A stretch of DNA of 64,000 nucleotides from Toxorhynchites rutilus septentrionalis (Eukaryota; Arthropoda; Insecta; Diptera; Culicidae). Numbering within the stretch: position 1 is the first letter of the stretch; every line of letters starts with the position of its first letter. Where the stretch lies: contig NC_073745.1 in NCBI RefSeq assembly GCF_029784135.1, forward strand, positions 102,008,125 through 102,072,124, given 5' to 3'. Made by a program: the position numbers and the translations under genes. This document shows positions 1 to 9,925 of this stretch, piece after piece. The notes below the pieces were generated by a model, which had not been told where the DNA came from, did not search any database, and was given only the letters and a program-made list of their open reading frames with translations.

Positions 1-320
1 AGAACAAATTGTAGAGCGGTTAGAGTGCTTTAATTTGGTTGATAGGAACATTAAAGTTTATTATGTACTTTTTGGATAAAATTAATATAAAACCACAAAT
101 TTTGAAGTTTTTCATTCCTAAAATGTTACCTCAATACACTAATTCGGAAGTTTCACAACTGTATCCTTTATAAAATTTTCTTATCTTCAAAATGGAAGCA
201 ACAGAATTGTCCTATGTAGCGTATTTTTTATTTAGAGGCAGTTTAAGGAAAACAGAGCCCGAAACAGAGAAAAAGTTCAATAACTCTGTCTTGCTGGAAT
301 TCGAATATATGCGTTGAAGG
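1..320 (+). mobile_element. Fragment of pogo-like element
   Basis: Noncoding sequence that matches, with many substitutions, the stretch at about 15778-16110 in the same orientation and, in reverse, part of 33574-35508. Shared landmarks are the CTTACGTAGCGTA-like block (near 214), CAGTTTAAGG (near 240) and AATAACTCTGTC (near 280). It runs off the left edge, so the terminal repeat is not visible. Assignment to the family rests on the better preserved 33574-35508 copy. Confidence 0.55.
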
Positions 321-1474
321 ATTTTAATCATCAAATATGGTCCTGTATCACCTCCGGAACGAATTGGGACTTTTCATATTTTCAATGATTTTAAAATTTT
401 TACAAATTTGACAGATTTTTGATGCTTGTGTTTTATTTTATTTTATTTTGAAAATTTGTAAATTATTCCAGATTTCAGATTTTCAGAATGGAGGTTATAA
501 TATTCTGGAATTTATAATTTTAGATTTTGTAATTTTTTGAAGATTTTTGTGTTTTAAGATCGTTATTCACCCTTTGCGGTCGTATTAAATTTGGGCATGG
601 GTGTCGTACTGGTCAGAATTATTTTTATATGAAAAAGCAGTGATACTTGCAAGATTATGATAAATAAACAACTTTTTGTGAACTACATATATGTATTAAA
701 TTAACAAAGTGTTTAAATGTATTTTTTTATATAAAAAATATATTTTATAATTCGTTTCCGTGTGAAATCTTAAGGAACAGTCTCCAAGAGTAAATCTTAT
801 GAAGTATATCACATTTTTCAAATGACATAGGACACTTATGCTATAAATTGTTTTGCTCTTTACAAATGACATAATTTAAACCAGTAGTTACCTAAATAAT
901 GATTTCTGCGTATCCGAAATGATCAGAACGTTTCACTTTAGATAAACAAAGATGTTGTCGCTTGAGACACTTTTGTGATTATTCCAATAACGTGAGACAT
1001 TTATACAAACAGTAAATCTGATTCTTATGAACAATATTTTCTATTACACCAAAGTGTTACAATGGCTAAATTCTGCTGTTATGATGTTTATCCCACATTC
1101 CTATGCATTCAACGCACTGTGCGTTATCTCGGGTAGGTGACTACTTGGTTTTATACTGAGTACCGTTATCTATTATTCATAGTAGCACCGTATTTATTCG
1201 TGAACAGGTTCATTCGACATCATGCTTCGTTTAGGAAAAGCATAAACTGATATTTGGTTGAGTAAAATATAAGATTAGCATGGTTTCTCGCTGTGGTGGA
1301 TGGAGAACAGAAAACGACCACAAAGAGTTAAATGCCACATCGTAATCAGAATGATCTTTTATTTTTACATTTTTTTTTCCTTCCCTTTTCCTGGAACACG
1401 TTCCCCGTAGTGGATTCTGAAATTCCATCGAACAAATAGTAGAAGACTAACTGATGTTTCTATCGTTCCCCTGA
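321..1474. other. AT-rich noncoding, nothing recognised
   Basis: No protein-like ORF, RNA gene or terminal inverted repeat is visible here. The longest open frame (65 aa at 1231-1428) has no family resemblance and low-complexity coding potential. Confidence 0.5.
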
Positions 1475-2410
1475 AGGGTGTCCCACATCAAATTGCAACA
1501 CGTAAAAAAAACGCTGTTGAAAATTACCCATTGGATATTTTTTTTCTCTTAAAAATTTGAGTAGAAGTAGTTTACGGTGTACTGTTTGAGAAAAAACGGC
1601 GTACAAAATGCAGACGGCTCTAAACTGTGACGAACGGGAAAAAAACGGTGGGAAAGTAACGGGTCCGGAAGCTGTTCATCCAGATGCTGACGTAGCTTCA
1701 TTGTCGAAGGTCAAGGCTTACGTCAAGGCGGCAGCTTCCGGGGCTACTGTCATTCATCGCCCAGCACAAGTTTGATGTTCCGAAGGTAGTAGGGAAGCAT
1801 AAACTTCCAAAGTTTGCCAAAAAATACAAGATTTGGGAAACGATCTGCTCATGTGACTGATACTATAAACGGGCAGATCTACCTCAAGGAGTGTCTACCG
1901 ATGCGTCTGCTTCGTCTGAATCTTCTGGCTGGATCTAGCTTCGTGCTCATACTCCAAGGATGTCTTGGATTGGTGCGAAGTCAACGGGGTCACCTTCGTA
2001 CCCAAGGACCCAAATATTTTCGCAAAATCTTTAACAGGATGGATGGACACTGTCAGTCTATTCATGATGAAATGGTAAATACGATTAAACAGAGAACAAG
2101 TGACAGTTGCCAAAAATGGTACATATATGAGGGGTTTAGAATGAAAGGGGTGTAAGTGATTTGATCGATTTCTCTACATCGACTCTCTCTTTTGGTCATA
2201 ACTTCGCAGCAAATACATTCCCAACTGTTTTTCACAATGTGGAAGGTAGGTCAGAACCTCATCTATCGGATTCTATAGCAAACTTAAATTGGAACGTTTT
2301 TGCAGTTGGGTTATTAACTAAATAAAAAGTTGATGAAGAGAAATCGATCAAGTCACTTACACCACTTGCATTCTAAGCCCCTCATATAAAAAGTGTTGCC
2401 AACTTAATGT
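1475..2410 (+). pseudogene. Decayed mariner-type (DD37E-like) transposase
   Basis: This is the wreck of an IS630-Tc1-mariner transposase that once cut and pasted DNA at TA sites. The 5' terminal repeat begins AGGGTGTCCCACATCAAATT near 1475. Translating the plus strand in several frames gives transposase-like pieces: KFAKKYKIWETICSC (about 1815-1850), NGQIYLKECL (about 1870-1900), then DLASCSYSKDVLDW and NGVTFVPKD (about 1930-2010). DLASC carries what should be the second catalytic Asp. The expected third acidic residue (PELRPIE-type motif) is lost around 2012-2040. Several stops and frameshifts break the frame, and the 3' end is interrupted by a MITE at 2128-2384. I see no 3' terminal repeat. 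DD37E assignment is from motif memory, not a search. Confidence 0.6.
2128..2384. mobile_element. MITE, TIR TGAGGGGTTTAGAATG, TA target
   Basis: A 257-bp noncoding element. Its ends are near-perfect inverted repeats: TGAGGGGTTTAGAATG on the left and the complement of TGAGGGGCTTAGAATG on the right, with similarity running on for about 50 bp (GTGTAAGTGACTTGATCGAT-like). TA dinucleotides flank both ends (2126-2127, 2385-2386), as expected for Tc1/mariner-class MITEs. It sits in the decayed transposase and so is younger than that gene. A partial reverse copy lies at 29376-29519. Confidence 0.75.
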
Positions 2411-5400
2411 TTAATATCTTTATAAAAACAATCATTACATATATTGTTTGTTATTACCATAAATAAATTCAGAAGGTTAAGTTTGACAATCATTGTCTAT
2501 GTCACTTTATGAAATCACGTTTTAAGAAGATTCATCTTCCCGTTTTAATAAAAAGATGAATCCAGTTCAATTGAAATATACCTTTTTGTGTTGATTCGGG
2601 ATGATTACACAGCTCTACCAAAAAAGGTATCGCAGAAACAACGCTGTTCACTTTCTCGCCACGTACGACGTATATTAATTCACAACAAAGTGCTCACCTG
2701 AAAATAGAAAAAAAGAGAAAAGAAGAGAACAATTAAAACCATGAAAGCAAATACAATGAAATAAAAGGTTACTGCTGCTGTTGTAACGTGTATGTATTGA
2801 TGCTTATTTGACGCGCTGCTGTCAAAATACCATCAATTGCTGCTGTTTCGATACACGAACAAATTACAATGTCTAAACAACAAAGTACACTGCCGCACGT
2901 ATTACACAATGAGAGCATTTTCGTTCATAATTCACCATTTCGACGAAGGCACACAGCCCCGCGTTGCGCCGCTATCTCCCCGCACGCCACATTCATCCAC
3001 AACAACAACAACAATCGTACACTCACGCCACACCATTAGAATGAGTTGAGGCGCAGAGAGAAAGAGGGAGGGGGCACGCGCAGCACTAAATATCAACTTT
3101 GTAGACTGGTTTTCGATGGTTTCGATCAAGTTATGTGCGCAGGCAGGCGGCCGACGTATGCTAATCATTTGCCATTTGCCGTGCTGTTCATCAGTACTCC
3201 CGGACCATTTATTAACGCTCTCAAAACCCGCTGCTGCATCGGGACGAGGGCTTCCCACCGACCAACCCAGCCGACGACGACGACGAAGACGAAATTGCGA
3301 GGTCAATAATTACCGCTCGATTGACGTGCGATCAATGAGAAATTTTCCTCAATTGCAACAAACCGCCAAAAAGTGGTGGCCGTGGCGCACAGAGCCACCT
3401 CTTAGCTGCCAAACTTATGCAACGCATAACGTCAACGTGAAGGAACGTCATGACATCGAATGTTTTCCCATGAAAATCTTCGTCAACTTCATTGTCGGTT
3501 GAATAACGCACGACGACGTATCCCACAATAAGTCGCAGCAAGATCCGGAAAATGGTTTCGAAATCGAACTAAGGTAATCGTTGTCGCCGCTGCGGCCATT
3601 GTAAAACGCACGTTCGTGATCTAGTTGAGAAGTGTTTGTGTGCCTTGATGTTGGTGCACCGTGCTATTGTTTACCTTATTTTTCATTCGAATCCCATTGC
3701 ATTGCGATCGGTGGCCATTCGGTTTACCGATCCCACCACCGCAACAAACAGCAAAATACGCACACAGCGATAGGGGCGCGCGCGGTGTTATCATATCGCG
3801 CCGTCCGTCGTCTGTCATTCATATTTGTAGGTACACATCGCAGCACACACCATTGCACAAGAGCTCGGTTGCTGCTGTCTCTACCGAACGCGAACGCACA
3901 CTCGAGTGAGTGGTGGCGGTGGTGGTTCGAAAAAGGGAACTGATTAAAAATTCAACTTTCAACCTAGCTCGCGCAGAGACAAGATCTGGGCCATCAAGGT
4001 CGTTTTGAAGGGAGAGCGTGGAAACGTGCCATGGTATGGTGTGGTGTGTACGTGGCCTAACATCGATATCCACACTTCTTTGGGAGAGCTTTCGGAGAAC
4101 CGTTCGAAAGTTGGACACCCCTCGCGGAATGGACATTTCATAGGCATTAAGGTTGATTAGAAGGGCCCATAATTGCTGCTAGACCTTGTGCGTCGTCGTC
4201 GTCGTGTATGCGCGCATTGAACGTTCAATCGAACGTTGGTCAAGCGACACACAGCATTGGTGGCGGACGATGGTCATATGTAATCAACCCAAATGGCCAA
4301 TCGACTACCCTGCTGCTGCTGCTGCTGCTGTGGGGTAAGGTAAAGCAGGTCGACAACGACACAACGTTGGACAACAACGAGAAAGAAGCGAAAATAGGCG
4401 TACAAAAACGACGAAGACGAAAAATCGAACTCTTTGCTGGGGGAATAGTGTGTATAAATATACACACCGATGGAGCGTAGCGATGATGGTGTGGAGTCAT
4501 TATAAAAGTTTCGATTGGAGTTAAGCCTCAACAGAAGATGACAAAACCAAATCCCAAAGGGGCGTGGTGGGAGCCGCTGGGAAGGAGCGCCACCACCGCC
4601 GACGTCAAGAGAAACTGGTTTCTGGCTCGCGTGTTCGAGGTGACGGCGGCGGTGGCGCACGGGAATTGAGATTTATAACAAATATCCAGTTAACTACCAC
4701 GGACTTCGTCGATGTTGTCCATATTTCTGCTAAAGCACCGCGCACAGCATAGCTGTGTGTTTTTGGTTCGAAGATACGGGACAGCGGGTGGACAATATCA
4801 ACGAGACGAAATGTAGCACTTGCTACCAGGATGTGTCTGCACACCGGTACCACCGTCGGCGGGGGATTACGCGAGCTAAATTGGAAGGGAGCGGCGGAAA
4901 AAAACATTTAAAATGGAAGAATTATTCCGAATTTTATTTCATCAATGTGTGCTTCATTTGTGAACTTAGAAACCAACGATTTCATGTTCGTTTTTTGGAG
5001 GATTACTCAATTGGAATCAAATCAGTAAGTTCAACACGTTTCGGGGTCTCCAATTTATCTCGGATTTAATACCCATATCAGCTATCCTCTCGGTAACGAG
5101 GGTTACTCAAAAAACATGTAGCTATTGGGATTTCTCTACAAAAAAAAACTCTCTTTTCCCACTTATATTGAATTCAAACATTTTGCACTTACTCGAGGTT
5201 ATTGAGATGTATTTAAGCGCCGAATAACAGCCGAATCTTCGTTGAACGATTGCCATTCATTGTTCTACTTCCCGTGAAATTATCCGAGAACCTTGGAATA
5301 GACCGGCTTACGACAGCAGCATCAGATTTACAACTTAATCAGAACCAATAACCAGGAAACATCGGGAGAGCAGACCGCAAGACGTTTCCCTAACACGTGA

Positions 5401-5607
5401 TCGGTTGCGACCTGTTTTCTATTAGTTCATTGATTTGATCATTGATAGGTATCATTTATTTCTAATTGAAGGAACAAAGTTTGATTACAGACAACCATAA
5501 CTTGTCAAATTATGATTATTGATTAATATTCAAAAGGAACGAGTTTTTAAACTAAATATCAAAAATCTACAAATCAAAAATTCGTATCATAAGAATTGAA
5601 AATTGAA
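2411..5607. other. Repeat-poor, CpG-containing noncoding island
   Basis: The stretch from about 2.7 to 5.1 kb is richer in G+C and CpG than its surroundings and lacks recognisable transposon ends. It holds simple repeats: a (CTG)7 run at 4311-4331, CGTCGT near 4192-4204 and GAC/GAA runs near 3270-3290. A TATA-like ATAAATATACAC occurs at 4454-4465. Open frames up to 128 aa occur on both strands but overlap and show no family motifs; I treat them as chance. It most resembles the flank of ELL exon 1, so a regulatory role is inferred only. Confidence 0.4.
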
Positions 5608-5609
5608 TA

Positions 5610-6122
5610 CAGTCATACCTCGATACAGGTAAACTTCGATATAACGTACATTTCACTTTCAAAATTGTACGTTGTATCGAATTGTACGTTATATCGAAGC
5701 ACAATAAAGTACTCACAAACGTAGTCTATAATACATTATTGTGTTGCTGTTTTAGTACAGTTAATGAATAGCTTCAATCAGAAGACGAACCCAGCCTTTC
5801 TCATGATGTTTCCCTTCGTACTGTTGAGTAAAGCTTGATTCATTTAGAATCCGGAATCATAAAACCAGCTGTATTTCGGGATTGATTGAAGGTACAAAAC
5901 TTGTCTTAGCATCACAATGCAGATAATTTATTGTTCTATCAGAAAAAAAATATTGAAAAAAATTTTCCTTTACACTTTGGAAATGTGTACGTTATATCGA
6001 GGTAAAATGTACGTTATATCGGGTGACGTTATATCGAGGGTACGTTCTAACGAGGGTACGTTATATCGAAGTTTCCCTGTATAAGGCAACCCCGATATAA
6101 AGCAACCACTATATAACGTAAC
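5610..6122. mobile_element. Pogo/Tigger-like element end, interrupted
   Basis: TA followed by CAGTCATACCTCGATA at 5610-5625, continuing after an inserted MITE with TAAGGCAACCCCGATATAAA at 6080-6099. Joined across the MITE, this reads like a Tigger-type terminus (CAG-start, TA target). The opposite end is not found, so this is a fragment. The inserted MITE begins exactly at the TA at 5624-5625. Confidence 0.5.
5626..6079. mobile_element. MITE, TIR CAGGTAAACTTCGATATAAC
   Basis: A 454-bp element with about 24-bp inverted termini. The left is CAGGTAAACTTCGATATAAC; the right is the complement of CAGGGAAACTTCGATATAAC. Both are flanked by TA (5624-5625 and 6080-6081). The subterminal hexamer ACGTTATATCGA recurs several times near each end, more on the right, like multiple transposase-binding sites. 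No coding potential. A second copy is at 24400-24826. Probably mobilised by a pogo/Tc1-class transposase. Confidence 0.8.
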
Positions 6123-6842
6123 TTTTTAATATGTCTTAGAATTAAAAATAAACAATGCAGAAATAATTTTTGGAGTATAAATTATTTCAAATAAATGTTT
6201 CTCGTAAGTTTTTAATAAGTAACCGTAAAATGGGGTAGCATTGGTCTTTTTCTCAATGTTTTGCGAGTGTGTCCTATCTAAACTCAAGAATATTATGTTT
6301 CACATTTTCAAAACAAGTACTGGCCTATTTGAAACGGAGAAATAAAGCATTTTAACATTTAAACTTATTGAAATAAATTTCCAAGTATCATTTTGGATCT
6401 CAATATGGATAACGGAATTAATCAATAAAGTTGAATTAGTTTAGTTCTGGAAATATCCGACGCATATCGATACATGGTTGAATTTGTATTTAATGGACAT
6501 TTCATAAAGGTAAACAATGACAACAATCGGTACGTTTGGCTGATTGAAACCTTTCAGGAAATATGTTTATCGATTCGTGTTACTTTTACCTGAATGAATT
6601 TCATTATTTTTTTAATAAAAAGGTACTTGTGGAAAAGCGATGTACGGATTGTTTTGTATTACAGTTCGCGATAAGTTTTCTTATGAAATACGCATGCATA
6701 TTTTTGTGCGGCCTTTTCACATGGTATTATTATGGCACTTTTTAACTTTTAGCATAACTTTGAACATGTTTCAAGAACAAAATTTAGAGCAGAGGAATTC
6801 AGAGGCCGTTTGGAGATAAAGTAAGTCAAACATATAAACTAT
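6123..6842. other. AT-rich noncoding, nothing recognised
   Basis: AT-rich sequence between two elements. The 60-aa open frame at 6563-6745 has no homology that I recognise. Confidence 0.45.
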
Positions 6843-6907
6843 TAGCTGACCCGGCAAACTTCGTTTCGCCCAAAATTTGATTTTTGTTATCAACACCTCC
6901 AAACATT

Positions 6908-9900
6908 GAGGTTTATCACGAGAAACGTCAATGAAAAAATTATGGAAAGTGGCTCGAAACATGCGAAATCGCTCATCAACGAATGAAAGCGAAGAATATT
7001 CACATCGATGGATTTTTAATTTTGCACGGAAGGTTTGTCCTGATTCCGCTCCTGTGCAAAAAATTGTTCGAGACATACCACAAGATAGGTGCGATCTTGA
7101 TTCCGAGTTTTCGATGGTAGAATTCTCTCTTGCTCTCCTTTCTTGTAACAATTCGGCTCCAGGATCGGATAGAATTAAGTTCAACTTGTTGAAAAACCTC
7201 CCTGGTGTGGCGAAACATCGCTTGTTGAATTTATTCAATCGGTTTCTGGAACATAATATTGTTCCAGATGATTGGAGACAAGTACGAGTTATAGCTATTC
7301 AAAAACCCGGAAAACCCGCGTCCGACTTCAATTCGTACCGCCCAATAGCAATGCTGTCTTGTATACGGAAATTGTTGGAGAAAATGATCTTGTTTCGCCT
7401 TGATCGATGGGTTGAAACGAATGGCCTACTCTCAGATACACAATATGGGTTCCGCAGGGGCAAGGGGACGAATGATTGTCTTGCGTTGCTTTCTTCAGAA
7501 ATTCAAATGGCTTACGCCGAAAAAAAACAAATGGCTTCAGTATTCTTGGACATAAAGGGGGCGTTTGATTCAGTTTCAATAGAGGTCCTGTCAGACAAAT
7601 TACACTCTCGGGGTCTGCCGCCTCTATTGAATAATATGTTATATAACTTGCTTTGTGAGAAACATTTGAATTTTTCTCATGGAGATTCGGCAGTGAGTCG
7701 GATCTCTTACATGGGCCTCCCTCAGGGCTCATGTTTAAGCCCCCTTTTGTACAACTTCTATGTAAGCGACATCGACAATTGCCTTACACAAAATTGCAAC
7801 CTAAGACAACTTGCAGATGATGGAGTGGTGTCTGTCGTAGGATCAAACGAATCCGACCTGCAAGGACCCTTACAAGCTACTTTGAACAATTTTTCAACCT
7901 GGGCCATTGGGCTAGGGATCGAATTCTCCACGGAGAAAACAGAGATGGTGGTTTTTTCTAGGAAGCATAGACCAGCAAAACCAAAGCTTCAACTTTTGGG
8001 TAAACCGATCACTCATGCTATGTCATTCAAGTATCTTGGGGTCTGGTTCGACTCCAAATGTACTTGGGGGGCCCATATTAGGTATCTGAGTAAAAAATGT
8101 CAACAAAGAATAAACTTTCTCCGTACAATTACCGGCACCTGGTGGGGAGCCCATCCCGAAGATCTGATAATGTTGTATCGAACAACTATTCTCTCAGTGA
8201 TGGAGTATGGCAGTTTCTGTTTTCAATCAGCTGCCAAAACACACCTCATTAAACTCGAGCGAATTCAGTATCTTTGTCTCCGTATCGCGTTGGGATGTAT
8301 GCCCTCAACGCATACCATGAGTCTCGAGGTTTTGGCAGGCCTACTCCCACTAAAAGATCGCTTCAATTTATTATCTCTTCGGTTCCTCATCCGGTGTAAG
8401 GTTATGAACCCATTGGTGATCGGAAATTTTGAGCAGCTTATCGAGCTAAATTTTCATTCTGGATTCATGAGCTCATATCATGAATTCATCACCATGCAGG
8501 TTGATCCTTCTTCGTATATTCCCAACCGTGTTTGTTTTTCTGACTACATCAATTCCTCTGTACATTTTGATCTGTTCATGAAGGAGAAAATCCATGAAAT
8601 TCCAGATTATCTTCGATCGAGGATCGCTCCTACGATCTTCAAAGCAAAGTATGGGCGTGTCAATTGTGATAATATGTACTTTACTGATGGGTCCTCTATG
8701 AATGAGTCCATAGGATTTGGAGTGTTCAACGTATTTTTTAGCACCTCACACAGTCTTCAGTATCCTTGCTCAGTATATATTGCTGAATTGGCAGCAATAC
8801 ACTGGGCGCTGGACAGCGTCGCCTCACGACCTGTTGAACACTATTACATTGTAACGGATAGTCTTAGCTCTGTCGAAGCTATCCGTTCAGTGAGGCCGGA
8901 AAAGCACTCGCCGTACTTCCTTGAGAGAATACGAGAAATTTTGAGTGCTTTATCCAGACGCTGTTATGTCATTACTTTTGTCTGGGTCCCTTCACATTGC
9001 TCCATTTCGGGTAATGAGAGGGCTGACTCATTGGCAAAGGTAGGTGCAATTGAAGGCGATATTTATCAGCGTCAAATCGCCTTCAATGAATTTTATTCTT
9101 TAGTTCGTAAAAATACCATCGCTAACTGGCAACGCAAGTGGAACGAAGATGAATTGGGCCGGTGGTTCCACTCGATTATCCCTAAGGTTAGCCTCAAACC
9201 ATGGTTCAAAAGTCTGGACTTGAGTCGGGACTTTATTCGGACCTTCTCCCGACTCATGTCCAATCACTGTTCTTTAGATGCGCTGCTTTTTCGTTTCAAG
9301 CTTGCCGACAGCAATCTCTGCGTTTGTGGCCATGGTTACCACGACATCGAACATGTTGTTTGGTCGTGCGAGCTATATTTTGTCGCCAGATCGAATTTAG
9401 AAAACTCCCTTCGGGCTCGAGGAAGGCAGCCCAATGTGCCGGTGAGAGATGTGTTGGCTCGGTTAGACCTTGATTACATGTCCCAAATATATGTTTTCCT
9501 TAAAGATATCGATCTTCGAGTGTGATTGTTCTTACATCCTTTCCCCCCCATTTTCTCCTCCTTTTCGTCCTTCGCGAGCTATCGGTTCCCTAACATTAGA
9601 ATAAGTTAAATTGTTAATACATATTAGATGTGAGGATAGTTTAAGAATTCAGTGTGATGTGTGAGTATGAATGTGAAAGTGAGTGTGAGTGTGAGTGTGA
9701 ACATGGTTACAATCTCCTTACATCCCATCCTTTTCCTAAAGAAAATGTGTCACCCTTCTAAACTCGAGTCAACCGCGAGTAATCGGTTTCCTATTTCATT
9801 AACCGTAGAATTAAGAAAACATGTTAATAGTAAAAGTATAGTTGAGAGTTTGGCTTCTTTAAACCTATGTAACTGAGCCTGTACAAATAAACGAATTATA

Positions 9901-9912
9901 AAAAAAAAAAAA
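6908..9912 (+). mobile_element. 5'-truncated I/LOA-type LINE with RNase H
   Basis: A non-LTR retrotransposon copy of about 3.0 kb. It is bounded by a perfect 13-bp target-site duplication, ACCTCCAAACATT, at 6895-6907 and 9913-9925. The 3' end has AATAAA (near 9887) and a poly-A run (9900-9912). The 5' end lacks ORF1 and the endonuclease, the usual result of incomplete reverse transcription. The retained pol frame is open throughout, so the copy is young. Host sequence on both sides rejoins into the AGCTGACCC element. Confidence 0.9.
6931..9525 (+). CDS. LINE reverse transcriptase-RNase H (partial pol)
   Basis: This 864-aa frame is the C-terminal two thirds of a non-LTR retrotransposon ORF2. 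The reverse transcriptase copies element RNA at a nicked chromosomal target; RNase H degrades the template RNA. RT motifs are KPGKPASDFNSYRPIAMLS (near residue 130), FLDIKGAFDSV (near 205), GLPQGSCLSPLLYNFY (near 265) and LADDGVVSV (near 293), where LADD replaces the commoner YADD. RNase H shows FTDGSS (near 584), ELAAI, VTDSLSS and WVPSHCSISGNERAD (near 684). A CxCG...EH...C zinc-finger-like motif follows near 797. The frame is open from 6910, upstream of the chosen Met, so that Met is only the first available one; the true start and the endonuclease were lost by 5' truncation. RNase H after RT points to the I/LOA/Loner group. Confidence 0.9.
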   Translation: MKKLWKVARNMRNRSSTNESEEYSHRWIFNFARKVCPDSAPVQKIVRDIPQDRCDLDSEFSMVEFSLALLSCNNSAPGSDRIKFNLLKNLPGVAKHRLLNLFNRFLEHNIVPDDWRQVRVIAIQKPGKPASDFNSYRPIAMLSCIRKLLEKMILFRLDRWVETNGLLSDTQYGFRRGKGTNDCLALLSSEIQMAYAEKKQMASVFLDIKGAFDSVSIEVLSDKLHSRGLPPLLNNMLYNLLCEKHLNFSHGDSAVSRISYMGLPQGSCLSPLLYNFYVSDIDNCLTQNCNLRQLADDGVVSVVGSNESDLQGPLQATLNNFSTWAIGLGIEFSTEKTEMVVFSRKHRPAKPKLQLLGKPITHAMSFKYLGVWFDSKCTWGAHIRYLSKKCQQRINFLRTITGTWWGAHPEDLIMLYRTTILSVMEYGSFCFQSAAKTHLIKLERIQYLCLRIALGCMPSTHTMSLEVLAGLLPLKDRFNLLSLRFLIRCKVMNPLVIGNFEQLIELNFHSGFMSSYHEFITMQVDPSSYIPNRVCFSDYINSSVHFDLFMKEKIHEIPDYLRSRIAPTIFKAKYGRVNCDNMYFTDGSSMNESIGFGVFNVFFSTSHSLQYPCSVYIAELAAIHWALDSVASRPVEHYYIVTDSLSSVEAIRSVRPEKHSPYFLERIREILSALSRRCYVITFVWVPSHCSISGNERADSLAKVGAIEGDIYQRQIAFNEFYSLVRKNTIANWQRKWNEDELGRWFHSIIPKVSLKPWFKSLDLSRDFIRTFSRLMSNHCSLDALLFRFKLADSNLCVCGHGYHDIEHVVWSCELYFVARSNLENSLRARGRQPNVPVRDVLARLDLDYMSQIYVFLKDIDLRV

Positions 9913-9925
9913 ACCTCCAAACATT

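Noticed and set aside
2932..4907. Several 60-128 aa proteins on both strands
   Set aside because: Overlapping frames in GC-richer DNA with low-complexity peptides (poly-R, poly-Q/L from CTG runs) and no family motifs.
7328..7732. 134-aa minus-strand ORF
   Set aside because: Antisense shadow of the LINE reverse transcriptase.
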